Shown one piece after another: positions 31,487 through 38,996 of a DNA stretch of 43,342 nt. The stretch covers positions 1 to 43,342 of the forward strand of contig CAJUKT010000041.1 in assembly GCA_910587255.1 (NCBI GenBank), given 5' to 3'. Position numbers and translations under genes: made by a program. The notes beneath the pieces were generated by a model. It had not been told where the DNA came from. It did not search any database and saw nothing but the letters and a program-made list of their open reading frames with translations. The stretch comes from an uncultured Oscillospiraceae bacterium (GTDB taxonomy: Bacteria > Bacillota > Clostridia > Oscillospirales > Oscillospiraceae). The stretch's first letter is position 1. The number at the start of each line of letters is the position of its first letter.

Positions 31487-31891
31487 ATGAACATACGAAC
31501 CGCAGGGCCGGGCGACCTTCCCGCCCTTTCCCGCCTGGACCGCCACATCGCCCCCCAGGAGCTGGAAACCAGCGTCCGGCTGGGCCGGGTGTACGCGGCG
31601 GAGGAGCGGGGCAGGCTGGCGGGCTGGCTGCGCTGGAACCTGTTCTGGGACAACACCCCCTTTATGAACCTGCTCTTTGTGCTGGACGGGAGCCGGGGGC
31701 GCGGCCTGGGGCGGGCGCTGGCGGGACACTGGGAGGCGGAGATGCGGCAGGCGGGCTATGAGACCGTCATGACCTCCACCCAATCTCGCGAATGCGCCCA
31801 GCATTTTTATGAGAGGCTGGGCTATGAGGCCGTGGGCGGGTTTCTGCCCCCCGGCGAGGGGTATGAGCTGATGTTCGTTAAAAACCTGTGA
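31487..31891 (+). CDS. GNAT family N-acetyltransferase
   Basis: A 134-residue acetyl-CoA-dependent transferase of the GNAT fold. Visible: N-terminal IRTAGPGDLPALSRLDR, the central strand MNLLFVLDGSRGRGLGRAL with the acetyl-CoA loop RGRGLGRA (Q/RxxGxG/A) near 73-80, and the C-terminal AQHFYERLGYEAVGGF. The frame is open a little upstream, but the ATG at 31487 gives the usual GNAT start. The substrate cannot be told. The next gene follows after 17 bp, so the two are probably co-transcribed. Confidence 0.88.
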   Translation: MNIRTAGPGDLPALSRLDRHIAPQELETSVRLGRVYAAEERGRLAGWLRWNLFWDNTPFMNLLFVLDGSRGRGLGRALAGHWEAEMRQAGYETVMTSTQSRECAQHFYERLGYEAVGGFLPPGEGYELMFVKNL

Positions 31892-31907
31892 GGGAAGGGC
31901 GGGCTTT

Positions 31908-32492
31908 ATGATTATCTGGCTCAACGGCGCCTTCGGCGCGGGCAAAACCCAGACCGCCTATGAGCTCCGCCGCCGCCTGCCGGGCTCCTATGTCTACGAC
32001 CCGGAGAACGCCGGGTTTTTCATCCGGGACAACCTGCCCCCCGGCCTGGGACTGGACGACTTCCAGGACTTCCCCATGTGGCGCGCCTTCAACCTGGAGA
32101 TGCTGGACTATGCCGCCGCCCGCTATGAGGGCCACATCATCGTCCCCATGACCATTACCAGCCGGGCCTATTATCAGGAGCTTGTGGGCGCGCTGGCGAA
32201 AAAGCATGAGGTGCGGCACTTTATCCTCTGGGCGGGGGAGGATACCCTGAAAAAACGCCTCGCCTCCCGGCTGGAGCGGCCCGGCTCCTGGGGCCACCGG
32301 CAGATCGGGCGGTGCCTGCGGGCCTTTGAAACGCAGGTCACCGAGGAAAAGGTGGATACGGACGGCCTGGGCATCGGCCAGGCGGCGGAGAAGATCGGGG
32401 CGCTGTGCGGACTGGCGCTGGCGGAGGACAGGCGGGGGCCTGTGCGCCGGGGACTGGGCCGTCTGGCCACCCAAATCAGGCACATTCGCTGA
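31908..32492 (+). CDS. TmrB-like ATP-binding protein (tunicamycin-resistance type)
   Basis: A 194-residue P-loop protein resembling Bacillus TmrB along its length. Visible: MIIWLNGAFGAGKTQTAYEL with the Walker A GAFGAGKT (7-14), SYVYDPENAGF (~28-38), DDFQDFPMWRAFN (~46-58), IIVPMTIT, the AGEDTLKKRL lid-like part and RQIGRCLRAFE. TmrB confers resistance to tunicamycin, probably by binding it at the membrane. The ATG at 31908 is near GAAGGG. Resistance itself is not shown here; other AAA_33-like kinases acting on small molecules are possible. Confidence 0.82.
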   Translation: MIIWLNGAFGAGKTQTAYELRRRLPGSYVYDPENAGFFIRDNLPPGLGLDDFQDFPMWRAFNLEMLDYAAARYEGHIIVPMTITSRAYYQELVGALAKKHEVRHFILWAGEDTLKKRLASRLERPGSWGHRQIGRCLRAFETQVTEEKVDTDGLGIGQAAEKIGALCGLALAEDRRGPVRRGLGRLATQIRHIR

Positions 32493-32507
32493 ACGGAGGG
32501 GAAAGCC

Positions 32508-33560
32508 ATGATCAAAGCGGTGATTTTCGATCTGGATGGCCTGCTGGTGGATACGGAGCCCATCTGCTACCAGATTTTAAAGGATATCCTGTGGGAATTT
32601 GGCCGCCCGTTCACCCTGGAGGAGTACGCCCAGGGGTTTAGCGGAAAGACGGAGCAGGCCAATGTGGCCCGCCTCATTGAGACCTACGGCATACCGTGGA
32701 CGGAGGAGGAGGGGCTGGAGCGCATCACCGCCATGGAGCGGGCGCTTCACGGGCAGGGGGTGGCGCTGAAGCCCGGGGCCCGGGAGCTGCTGGCCTATCT
32801 GCGGCAGGGGGGCTATGGGGTAGCCGTGGCCTCGTCCAGCGTCCGGGAGCGGGCGGTGAACCTGCTGGGCCGGCAGGGCGTCACGGATTACTTCCAACAG
32901 TCCGTTTTTGCCGGGGAGGTGGAGCGGGGCAAGCCCGCCCCGGACGTGTTTTTAAGGGCCTGCGAAAAGCTGGGGGAGGCCCCGGAGGACTGCCTGGTGC
33001 TGGAGGACAGCGGGGCGGGCATCCAGGCCGCCCACGCCGCAGGGGCGCCGGTGGTGTGTGTCCCCGACCTGAAAACGCCGCCCCCGGAGGTCCTGGCGCT
33101 GACGGCGGCGGTGTGCCCGTCTTTGTGGGAGGTGATCCCCTTTTTGGAGGAAAAGGCCGGGCGGGGATATTACAGGCCGTGCAGGGAGTACGACGAATGT
33201 AACCGCCTGATCGCGGACTGCTTCCAGACGGGACAGTATGAGGCGTGCTTTGCGGGCCATCTGGCCCTGGCCCAGGAGGGCTACCCGCTGGCGGAATGCC
33301 AGGTGGGCTACTTTTACTGCGATGGGCTGGGGGTGGAGAAGGACCCGGCCAAGGCCTTCGCGTGGACCCGGCGGGCCGCCGAGCACGGGGACCGGGACGG
33401 ACAGTATAATCTGGCGTGCTTTTATGAGCAGGGGACAGGGACCGTCCCCGACCCGGGGCGGGCGCGGCGCTGGTACGCCCGGGCGGCCGTGCAGGGCCAC
33501 GACCTGGCGCTGGCAAAGTGCCGGGAGGCAGGCATCACACTTGATGAACAGAAAGGCTGA
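32508..33560 (+). CDS. HAD hydrolase (beta-phosphoglucomutase-like) fused to Sel1 repeats
   Basis: A 350-residue two-part protein. Residues 1-215 are a HAD-IA phosphatase/mutase: FDLDGLLVDTEP (D9, D11), VASSSVRERA (motif II), GKPAPD (motif III lysine), LEDSGAG (motif IV). Residues ~258-335 hold two Sel1-type TPR repeats (AECQVGYFYCDGLGVEKDPAKA and a second unit with NLACFYEQG), joined by a ~40-residue linker. HAD proteins of this type normally end at ~220 residues. The reading frame is continuous and the ribosome site (GGAGGGG) normal, so this is a real fusion rather than a frameshift. The Sel1 part probably mediates protein contacts; substrate unknown. Confidence 0.85.
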   Translation: MIKAVIFDLDGLLVDTEPICYQILKDILWEFGRPFTLEEYAQGFSGKTEQANVARLIETYGIPWTEEEGLERITAMERALHGQGVALKPGARELLAYLRQGGYGVAVASSSVRERAVNLLGRQGVTDYFQQSVFAGEVERGKPAPDVFLRACEKLGEAPEDCLVLEDSGAGIQAAHAAGAPVVCVPDLKTPPPEVLALTAAVCPSLWEVIPFLEEKAGRGYYRPCREYDECNRLIADCFQTGQYEACFAGHLALAQEGYPLAECQVGYFYCDGLGVEKDPAKAFAWTRRAAEHGDRDGQYNLACFYEQGTGTVPDPGRARRWYARAAVQGHDLALAKCREAGITLDEQKG

Positions 33561-33564
33561 TCCC

Positions 33565-34065
33565 ATGTTTTACGCCATCCTGGCCGCCGTGATGACGGCC
33601 CTAGACCAAATCGTCAAATACCTGGTGCGCGCCCATATCCCTTTGGGCGGGTCCGTCCCCTTCCTCCCCCACCTGCTGGAGCTCACCTACGTGCAGAACA
33701 CCGGGGCGGCCTTCTCCCTGATGCGCCGGCACACGTGGCTGCTCACCCTGATCTCCGCCGCGGTGGTGCTGGCGATGTGCGGGCTCATTTTGAAGGGCTT
33801 TTTTAAAAACCGCCTGGGGATGTTCTCCGCAGCCCTGGTGCTGGCGGGCGGGGTGGGCAACCTCATCGACCGGGCGGTGTTCGGCTTTGTCACCGACATG
33901 TTCAAGACCACCTTCATAGACTTTGCCGTGTTCAACGTGGCCGACTGCTGCATCACCGTGGGGGTGCCGCTGCTGTTTTTATACGTGCTGCTGTACGTGG
34001 GCAAGGACGAGAAAAAGGAGGACGGGGCCGATGACGCTGCCCAGCTTCCCCCTGACGGTCACTGA
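33565..34065 (+). CDS. lspA: Lipoprotein signal peptidase (signal peptidase II)
   Basis: A 166-residue membrane aspartyl protease that cleaves the signal peptide of lipidated prolipoproteins. Four hydrophobic segments and the family motifs are clear: TALDQIVKYLV, YVQNTGAAFS, GGVGNLIDRAVFGFVTD (catalytic Asp) and FAVFNVADCCITVG (second catalytic Asp). The foldase lipoprotein and the 23046 lipoprotein would be substrates. The ATG at 33565 after AGAAAGG is preferred over an ATG at 33544. Next to rluD with a 35-bp overlap, the usual Firmicutes arrangement. Confidence 0.95.
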   Translation: MFYAILAAVMTALDQIVKYLVRAHIPLGGSVPFLPHLLELTYVQNTGAAFSLMRRHTWLLTLISAAVVLAMCGLILKGFFKNRLGMFSAALVLAGGVGNLIDRAVFGFVTDMFKTTFIDFAVFNVADCCITVGVPLLFLYVLLYVGKDEKKEDGADDAAQLPPDGH

Positions 34066-34942
34066 GCCGGGGCGGGCGGACGCGGTGCTGTCCGCCGCGC
34101 TGGACGGCCTCACCCGGTCCGCCGCCCAGCGGTGGCTGGAGGAGGGGCGGGTCACCCTGGAGGGCAGGGCGCTGAAAAAGAACGCGCGCCTTCAGGCGGG
34201 GGACGCCCTGCTCATCACCCCACCCCAGCCCGAGCCCGTGGATCTGATTCCCCAGGATATCCCCCTGGACGTGGCCTATGAGGACGGCGACGTGATCGTG
34301 GTGAACAAGCCGGTGGGGATGGTGGTCCACCCCGCGCCGGGCCATCCCGACGGCACGCTGGTCAACGCACTGTTATATCACTGCAAAAACAGCCTTTCCG
34401 GAATCAACGGGGCGCTGCGCCCCGGCATCGTCCACCGCATCGACCGGGATACCTCCGGCCTGATTATCGCGGCGAAAAACGACCGGGCCCACCTGGCCCT
34501 GGCCGCCCAGCTCCAGGACCACTCCCTGTTCCGGCTGTACCACGCTGTAGCGGCGGGCAGCTTCAAGGAGGGGCGGGGCACGGTGTCCGCCCCCATCGGA
34601 CGGCACAAGGCCGACCGCAAGCGGATGGCCGTGACCCCCGACGGCCGGGAGGCGGTGACCCACTGGCAGGTGGTTGATACGCACAACGGATGCAGCCACA
34701 TCACCTGCCGCCTGGAGACCGGCCGCACCCACCAGATCCGGGTGCACATGGCCCACATCGGCCACCCCCTGCTGGGGGACACGGTGTACGGGGCGAAGAA
34801 GCCCGTGCCGGGGCTGGCGGGGCAATGCCTCCACGCGGCGCAATTGACCTTCACCCACCCGGCCACCGGGGAGCGGGTGGAGGTGCAGGCCCCCCTGCCG
34901 GGGTGGTTTCAGGCGGCGCTGAAGCGGTACGGCCTGGAGTAG
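34031..34942 (+). CDS. RluD/RluA-family 23S rRNA pseudouridine synthase
   Basis: A 303-residue RNA-modifying enzyme. The N-terminal S4 RNA-binding domain (~12-70, ADAVLSAALDGLTRSAAQRWLEE-type) is followed by the catalytic domain with VVNKPVGMVVHPAPGH and HRIDRDTSGL, in which the first aspartate is the nucleophile, and the C-terminal RTHQIRVHMAHIGHPLLGDTVYG. Length matches RluD (300-325). The ATG at 34031 follows AAGGAGG by 9 nt inside the end of lspA. The exact target uridine cannot be deduced. The frame is open upstream, but only from lspA overlap. Confidence 0.92.
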   Translation: MTLPSFPLTVTEPGRADAVLSAALDGLTRSAAQRWLEEGRVTLEGRALKKNARLQAGDALLITPPQPEPVDLIPQDIPLDVAYEDGDVIVVNKPVGMVVHPAPGHPDGTLVNALLYHCKNSLSGINGALRPGIVHRIDRDTSGLIIAAKNDRAHLALAAQLQDHSLFRLYHAVAAGSFKEGRGTVSAPIGRHKADRKRMAVTPDGREAVTHWQVVDTHNGCSHITCRLETGRTHQIRVHMAHIGHPLLGDTVYGAKKPVPGLAGQCLHAAQLTFTHPATGERVEVQAPLPGWFQAALKRYGLE

Positions 34943-35026
34943 GGCAAAGCCCAGAGGGGCGGCCGGACGGGGGAGAATAGACGGGGCAGGTTCAAACTGC
35001 CGCAGCTGATGTGAGGGGGCGGGCTT

Positions 35027-35266
35027 GTGAAGCTCCAAAAGGCAAAGCGGGTGATGTGGGGGCTGCTGGGGGCCATGGCGCTGTCCATGGTGCTGGCCGG
35101 GCTGCTGGAGAGCATGCCCCTGGCCCTGCTGTCGGCCGGCCTTTTGCTGGCCTTTATCCGCTACAGCTTTTCCCACTGGCGCTGCCCCCACTGCGGGGAA
35201 TACCTGGGCCGGGTGGGCAAGGGCATCCAGCTGTGCCCCTACTGCCATGAGCGGCTGGACAAATAG
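35027..35266 (+). CDS. Small membrane protein with zinc ribbon
   Basis: A 79-residue protein. Two hydrophobic stretches (about 9-25 and 30-45) are followed by a C-terminal rubredoxin-like zinc knuckle CPHC...CPYC (cysteines near 53, 56, 70 and 73). Comparable small TM plus zinc-ribbon proteins are common and unassigned. Start is a GTG at 35027 after GAGGGGG. A long terminator hairpin follows the stop by 4 bp. The short gap to the rluD-type gene (34943-35026) shows nothing more. Confidence 0.72.
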   Translation: MKLQKAKRVMWGLLGAMALSMVLAGLLESMPLALLSAGLLLAFIRYSFSHWRCPHCGEYLGRVGKGIQLCPYCHERLDK

Positions 35267-35270
35267 GCAT

Positions 35271-35317
35271 AACCCCTCCCGTTTCGGGCACACTACCCAA
35301 AAACGGAAGGGGTTTTT
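35271..35317 (+). terminator. Hairpin between the zinc-ribbon gene and ldh, overlapping the ldh ribosome site
   Basis: AACCCCTCCCGTTT pairs with AAACGGAAGGGGTT (one bulge) across a 15-nt loop, followed by T5. The AAGGGG on the 3' strand is also the only ribosome site for the ldh ATG at 35321. Confidence 0.8.
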
Positions 35318-35320
35318 CCT

Positions 35321-36268
35321 ATGCTCAACCATCGTAAGGCCGCCGTCATCGGCTGCGGCTTTGTGGGCTCCTCCATCGCCTTCAGCCTGATCCAGCGGGG
35401 GCTGTTCAGCGAGCTGGTGCTCATCGACGCCAACCAGGACAAGGCCGTGGGCGAGGCCATGGATTTAAGCCACGGCCTGCCCTATATCGCCGCCATGGAC
35501 GTGCACGCCGGGGGCTACGACGATCTCAGCGACTGCGCCCTCATCGTGGTCACAGCCGGGGCCAACCAGAAGCCCGGCCAGACCCGGCTGGAGCTCATCG
35601 GCCAGAACGTGGCCATTTTGAACTCCATCATCCCCCAGATCACCGCCCGGCCCTTCGAGGGCATCCTGCTCATCGTGTCAAACCCGGTGGACGTGCTCAC
35701 CTATGCCGCCTTCCGCATCTCCGGCTACCCCGCCCACCGGGTTCTGGGCTCGGGGACGGTGCTGGACTCGGCGCGCCTGCGCTATCTGCTGGGGGAGCAC
35801 CTGAACGTGGACAGCCGGTCCATCCACGCCGTCATCGTGGGCGAGCACGGGGACAGCGAGCTGGCGGTGTGGAGCGGGGCCAACGTGTCCGGGGTGCCGC
35901 TGGACGACTTCTGCGCCATGCGGGGGCACACCAACCACCGGGAGGCGGAACAGCGCCTCTATGAGGATGTGCGGGACAGCGCCTATGAGATCATCAAGCG
36001 CAAAGGGGCCACCTATTACGGCATCGCCATGGCGGTGGCCCGGATCGCCGAGTGCATCATGAAGGACGAGCGGGCCATCCTGCCCGTGTCGGTGGTGCTG
36101 GGCGGGCAGTACGGCCTGCGGGACCTGGCGCTGTCCATCCCGTCCATTGTGGGACGGCGGGGGGTGGAGCAGATTTTGGAGATCCCCCTGGCCGACGGCG
36201 AGCGGGAGGCGCTGAATGCCTCCGCCGGGCAGCTGCGGGACGTGATCAAGGAATTGAACCTGCCGTAA
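35321..36268 (+). CDS. ldh: L-lactate dehydrogenase
   Basis: A 315-residue NAD-dependent enzyme reducing pyruvate to L-lactate. The N-terminal Rossmann motif is AAVIGCGFVGSS. The substrate-specificity loop reads AGANQKPGQTRLEL: glutamine (Q83) at the position that is arginine in malate dehydrogenases, plus the catalytic R89. The proton-relay histidine is in VGEHGDSE (near 175). Length is usual. ATG at 35321 with AAGGGG 9 nt before. No separate promoter is obvious; read-through of the hairpin upstream may be needed. It ends in a good terminator. Confidence 0.93.
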   Translation: MLNHRKAAVIGCGFVGSSIAFSLIQRGLFSELVLIDANQDKAVGEAMDLSHGLPYIAAMDVHAGGYDDLSDCALIVVTAGANQKPGQTRLELIGQNVAILNSIIPQITARPFEGILLIVSNPVDVLTYAAFRISGYPAHRVLGSGTVLDSARLRYLLGEHLNVDSRSIHAVIVGEHGDSELAVWSGANVSGVPLDDFCAMRGHTNHREAEQRLYEDVRDSAYEIIKRKGATYYGIAMAVARIAECIMKDERAILPVSVVLGGQYGLRDLALSIPSIVGRRGVEQILEIPLADGEREALNASAGQLRDVIKELNLP

Positions 36269-36277
36269 GGCGGAAAA

Positions 36278-36313
36278 GGGGCCCCCGGTGAAAGCCGGGG
36301 GCCGGGGTTTTTT
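36278..36313 (+). terminator. Terminator of ldh
   Basis: Stem GGCCCCCGG / CCGGGGGCC with TGAAAG loop, then GGGG and T6. Confidence 0.9.
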
Positions 36314-36427
36314 AAGGTATACGTCAGGACCAGTGCGTGGGAACCCGGCGACCTGGAACAGATGAGGGACTATTTCAACGCCCTGTATCCGGGGCACGAG
36401 GAGATGTTCGGCGGACGGATCGGGTGA
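36314..36427 (+). pseudogene. Possible gene remnant (37 codons, no start)
   Basis: Directly after the ldh terminator the plus strand stays open for 37 codons (YVRTSAWEPGDLEQMRDYFN and on to a TGA at 36425-36427). The composition looks protein-like, but there is no start codon and no ribosome site. It may be the 3' end of a lost gene. I cannot name a parent. Low certainty. Confidence 0.3.
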
Positions 36428-36441
36428 GGCAGGCTCAAAAT

Positions 36442-36475
36442 AAAAGACGGAAGAGGTAAAACCTCGTCCGTCTTT
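36442..36475. terminator. Terminator downstream of pnp
   Basis: AAAAGACGG...CCGTCTTT stem with an inner AGAGGT/ACCTC arm. A-rich and T-rich on opposite sides, so usable by pnp (-). Confidence 0.78.
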
Positions 36476-36485
36476 CTTGATTTAA

Positions 36486-36516
36486 TGGGTGCTGAGGCTA
36501 TTGGTACAGCTTCTTA
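36486..36516 (-). repeat. Terminal fragment of the MITE-like element at the pnp stop codon
   Basis: On the minus strand 31 bp (TAAGAAGCTGTACCAATAGC and on to CACCCA) match the left end of copy B with a single mismatch. The TAA at its start is the stop codon of pnp. Only this end is present, so it is a solo end or a deletion remnant. Confidence 0.8.
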
Positions 36517-38664
36517 CTTTACGATCTCGCCCCGGGCCTTTTTCTCCTCGATCTCCCGCAGGGCGTCCTTGTAGGACAGGTTGACCCGGCCCTTCTCGTC
36601 AATGTCGGTGACCTTGACCCAGATCATGTCGCCGATGTTGATAACATCCTCCACCTTGGCAACGCGATGATTGGCCAGCTTGGAGATGTGCACCATGCCG
36701 TCCTTTCCGGGGGCCAGCTCCACGAAGGCGCCGAACTGGAGGATGCGCACCACCTTGCCATAGTACAGGGAGCCCACCTCGGGGACAAACACGATGGTGT
36801 CGATCATCTTCTTGGCAATCTCGCAGGCCTCGGCGTTGGGGGAGGCGATGTGGATAGTGCCGTCGTCCTCAATGTCGATCTGCGCGCCCGACTCGGCGGT
36901 GATCTTCTGGATGACGCTGCCGCCCTTGCCGATGACCTCGCGGATCTTGTCCGGGTCGATCTTCACGGTGATCATCTTGGGGGCGTAGCGGCTGACCTCC
37001 GCCCGGGGGGCGGAAATGCAGGGCAGCATGATCTCGTCCAGGATGGCGTACCGGGCGTCCTGGGTGATATCCAGGGCCTCCTTAATGATGGCGTGGGACA
37101 GGCCGTCGTTCTTGATATCCATCTGGATGGCGGTGATGCCCTTCTTGGTGCCCGCCACCTTAAAGTCCATCTCGCCGTGGAAGTCCTCCACGCCCTGGAT
37201 GTCGATAAAGGTGGTGAAGCCGCCGTCGTCGTCCTGGATCAGGCCGCAGGAGATGCCCGCCACAGGGGCGGAAATGGGAACGCCCGCATCCATCAGGGCC
37301 AGGGTGGAGCCGCAGATGGAGCCCTGGGAGGTGGAGCCGTTGGAGGAGAGCACCTCGGACACCACCCGGATGGCGTAGGGGAAGTCGTCCACGCTGGGGA
37401 TGACGGGCTCCAGGGCCCGCTCGGCCAGGGCGCCGTGGCCCTTCTCCCGGCGGTTGGTGGACCGGGCGGCCCGGGCCTCGCCGGTGGAGTAGGCGGGGAA
37501 GTTATAGTGGTGCATATACCGCTTCTCCTCCTCTTCCCAGATGGTGTCCAGCTTCTGGGCGGCGGAAAGGGTGTTCAGGGTGCAGATGGACAGCACCTGG
37601 GTCTGGCCCCGGGTGAAGAGGCCGGAGCCGTGGACGCGGGGCAGCACGCCCACCTCGGCGGCCAGGGGACGGATCTCGTTCTTGGCGCGCCCGTCTACGC
37701 GGTGGCCCTCCAGCAGCCAGGCCTTGACGATCTTCTTCTGGAACTTGTAGGTGATCTCCTCCAGGAACTGGTCCATGTCGGGGTGGTCCTCCAGATACCG
37801 CTCGTGCCACTTCTCGATCATGGCGTTCCAGCGGTCCTCCCGGACGTTCTTGTCGTCGGTGTCCATGGCGGCCCGGGCCTCGTCCATAAAGTCGGCGGTG
37901 ATCTTGTCGAACAGCTCCTGGTCGAAGGCGGCGTGGTCGTAGCTCATCTTCTCCCGGCCCACGTCGGCCGCCATCCGGCTGATGAGCTCCACCTGCTTCT
38001 GGATCTCCTCGTGGGCCTTGACAATGGCGTCGTACATGACGGCGTCGGGCAGCTCCTTGGCGCCCGCCTCAATCATGATGACCTTGCCCGCCGTGGCGGC
38101 CACGGTGAGGTCCAGCTGGGAGGCGTGCTTCTGCTCCTGGGTGGGGTTGTACACCAGCCGGCCGTCCACATAGCCCATCTCCAGGCAGCCGATGGGGCCC
38201 GCCCAGGGGATGCAGGACACGGCCAGGCAGGCGGACACGCCGATCATGGCGGTCACCTCGGGGGAGCAGTCGCGGTCCACGCTCATCACGGTGCAGGTGC
38301 ACACAACGTCGTTGCGGAAGTCGTAGGGGAACAGGGGGCGGATGGAGCGGTCGATGACCCGCCCGGCCAGCACGGCGGGCAGGGAGGGCTGGCCCTCGCG
38401 GCGCATAAAGCTGCCGGGGATGCGGCCCACGGCGTACAGCTTCTCTTCAAAGTCCACGGACAGGGGGAAGAAGTCGATGCCGTCCCGGGGACGGGGGGAG
38501 ACGGTGGTGGCCACCAGCACGGTGGTCTCGCCGTAGGTGACCAGGGCGGAGGCGGTGGCCAGCTCGGCCACCTTGCCCATGTTGATGGTCAGGGGACGCC
38601 CGCACAGGTCCATGGACCAGGTGCGCTCGTTGGCAAACTGCTTGTGGGTGATGACGGTTGACAT
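36514..38664 (-). CDS. pnp: Polynucleotide phosphorylase
   Basis: A 716-residue 3'-5' phosphorolytic exoribonuclease, trimer, RNA degradosome component. Two RNase PH cores are present (about 15-145 and 315-455, with FFPLSVDFEEKLYAVGRIPG and GSGLFTRGQTQVLSI). Between them is the helical domain, then KH (~560-620, IREVIGKGGSVIQKI) and S1 (~628-700, GKVVRILQFGAFVELAPGKDGMVH). Complete and normal in length. The ATG at 38664 follows AAAGGAG by 9 nt. It lies downstream of rpsO, as in many bacteria, but with an unusually long 332-bp spacer containing a repeat unit and a long hairpin. Its stop codon overlaps a MITE end. Confidence 0.97.
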   Translation of the reverse strand: MSTVITHKQFANERTWSMDLCGRPLTINMGKVAELATASALVTYGETTVLVATTVSPRPRDGIDFFPLSVDFEEKLYAVGRIPGSFMRREGQPSLPAVLAGRVIDRSIRPLFPYDFRNDVVCTCTVMSVDRDCSPEVTAMIGVSACLAVSCIPWAGPIGCLEMGYVDGRLVYNPTQEQKHASQLDLTVAATAGKVIMIEAGAKELPDAVMYDAIVKAHEEIQKQVELISRMAADVGREKMSYDHAAFDQELFDKITADFMDEARAAMDTDDKNVREDRWNAMIEKWHERYLEDHPDMDQFLEEITYKFQKKIVKAWLLEGHRVDGRAKNEIRPLAAEVGVLPRVHGSGLFTRGQTQVLSICTLNTLSAAQKLDTIWEEEEKRYMHHYNFPAYSTGEARAARSTNRREKGHGALAERALEPVIPSVDDFPYAIRVVSEVLSSNGSTSQGSICGSTLALMDAGVPISAPVAGISCGLIQDDDGGFTTFIDIQGVEDFHGEMDFKVAGTKKGITAIQMDIKNDGLSHAIIKEALDITQDARYAILDEIMLPCISAPRAEVSRYAPKMITVKIDPDKIREVIGKGGSVIQKITAESGAQIDIEDDGTIHIASPNAEACEIAKKMIDTIVFVPEVGSLYYGKVVRILQFGAFVELAPGKDGMVHISKLANHRVAKVEDVINIGDMIWVKVTDIDEKGRVNLSYKDALREIEEKKARGEIVK

Positions 38665-38694
38665 GAGGGTGTGCTCCTTTCGTTTTGTGAATGA

Positions 38695-38846
38695 CGCTGG
38701 AGCCGCGTTGTCACGCTGCGAAGCGGACAGGGCGCTCGGTCGCTTTCACTTCGCCTCGGGCAAAATCAGCCTCCGCTTTGCGGCGGCTGGGTTTTTGCCC
38801 TCGCTCCGTTCCAAGCTCCCTCACTGTCCGCTTCTCCGCGCTTCCT
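38695..38846 (-). repeat. Diverged single copy of the ~135-bp GC-rich repeat
   Basis: Between rpsO and pnp. In the same orientation as array I it shows TTGTCACGCT, GGTCGCTTTC, GCGGCGGCTGGGTTTTTGCC, CTCGCTCCGTTCCAAGCTCC and CCGCGCTTC. The middle has diverged. Confidence 0.75.
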
Positions 38847-38847
38847 C

Positions 38848-38901
38848 TTAGCACTTGAACATAAGCCCCGACTGTTGCCGGGACCCATGTTCAACTGCTA
38901 A
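38848..38901 (-). promoter_or_regulatory. Long inverted repeat in the rpsO-pnp spacer
   Basis: TTAGCACTTGAACAT and ATGTTCAACTGCTAA pair over 15 bp with one mismatch. A second inner stem (CCCCG/CGGGG) lies in the loop. Transcribed from rpsO, it would form a ~54-nt hairpin in the pnp leader. In E. coli a hairpin at the same place is cut by RNase III and lets PNPase control itself; whether that holds here is inference. Confidence 0.55.
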
Positions 38902-38960
38902 AAAGGCGGCGGCTCCATGGGCGGGTGGGACTATTTGCGTTTCCTCCCGGATGGGGACAA

Positions 38961-38984
38961 GGGCGGCGGGTCGCCCCGCCGCCC
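38961..38984 (-). terminator. GC hairpin just after rpsO
   Basis: GGGCGGCGGG / CCCGCCGCCC stem 12 bp past the rpsO stop, without a T-run; possibly a 3' stabilising hairpin or weak terminator. Confidence 0.45.
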
Positions 38985-38996
38985 CTGCTGAACAAC

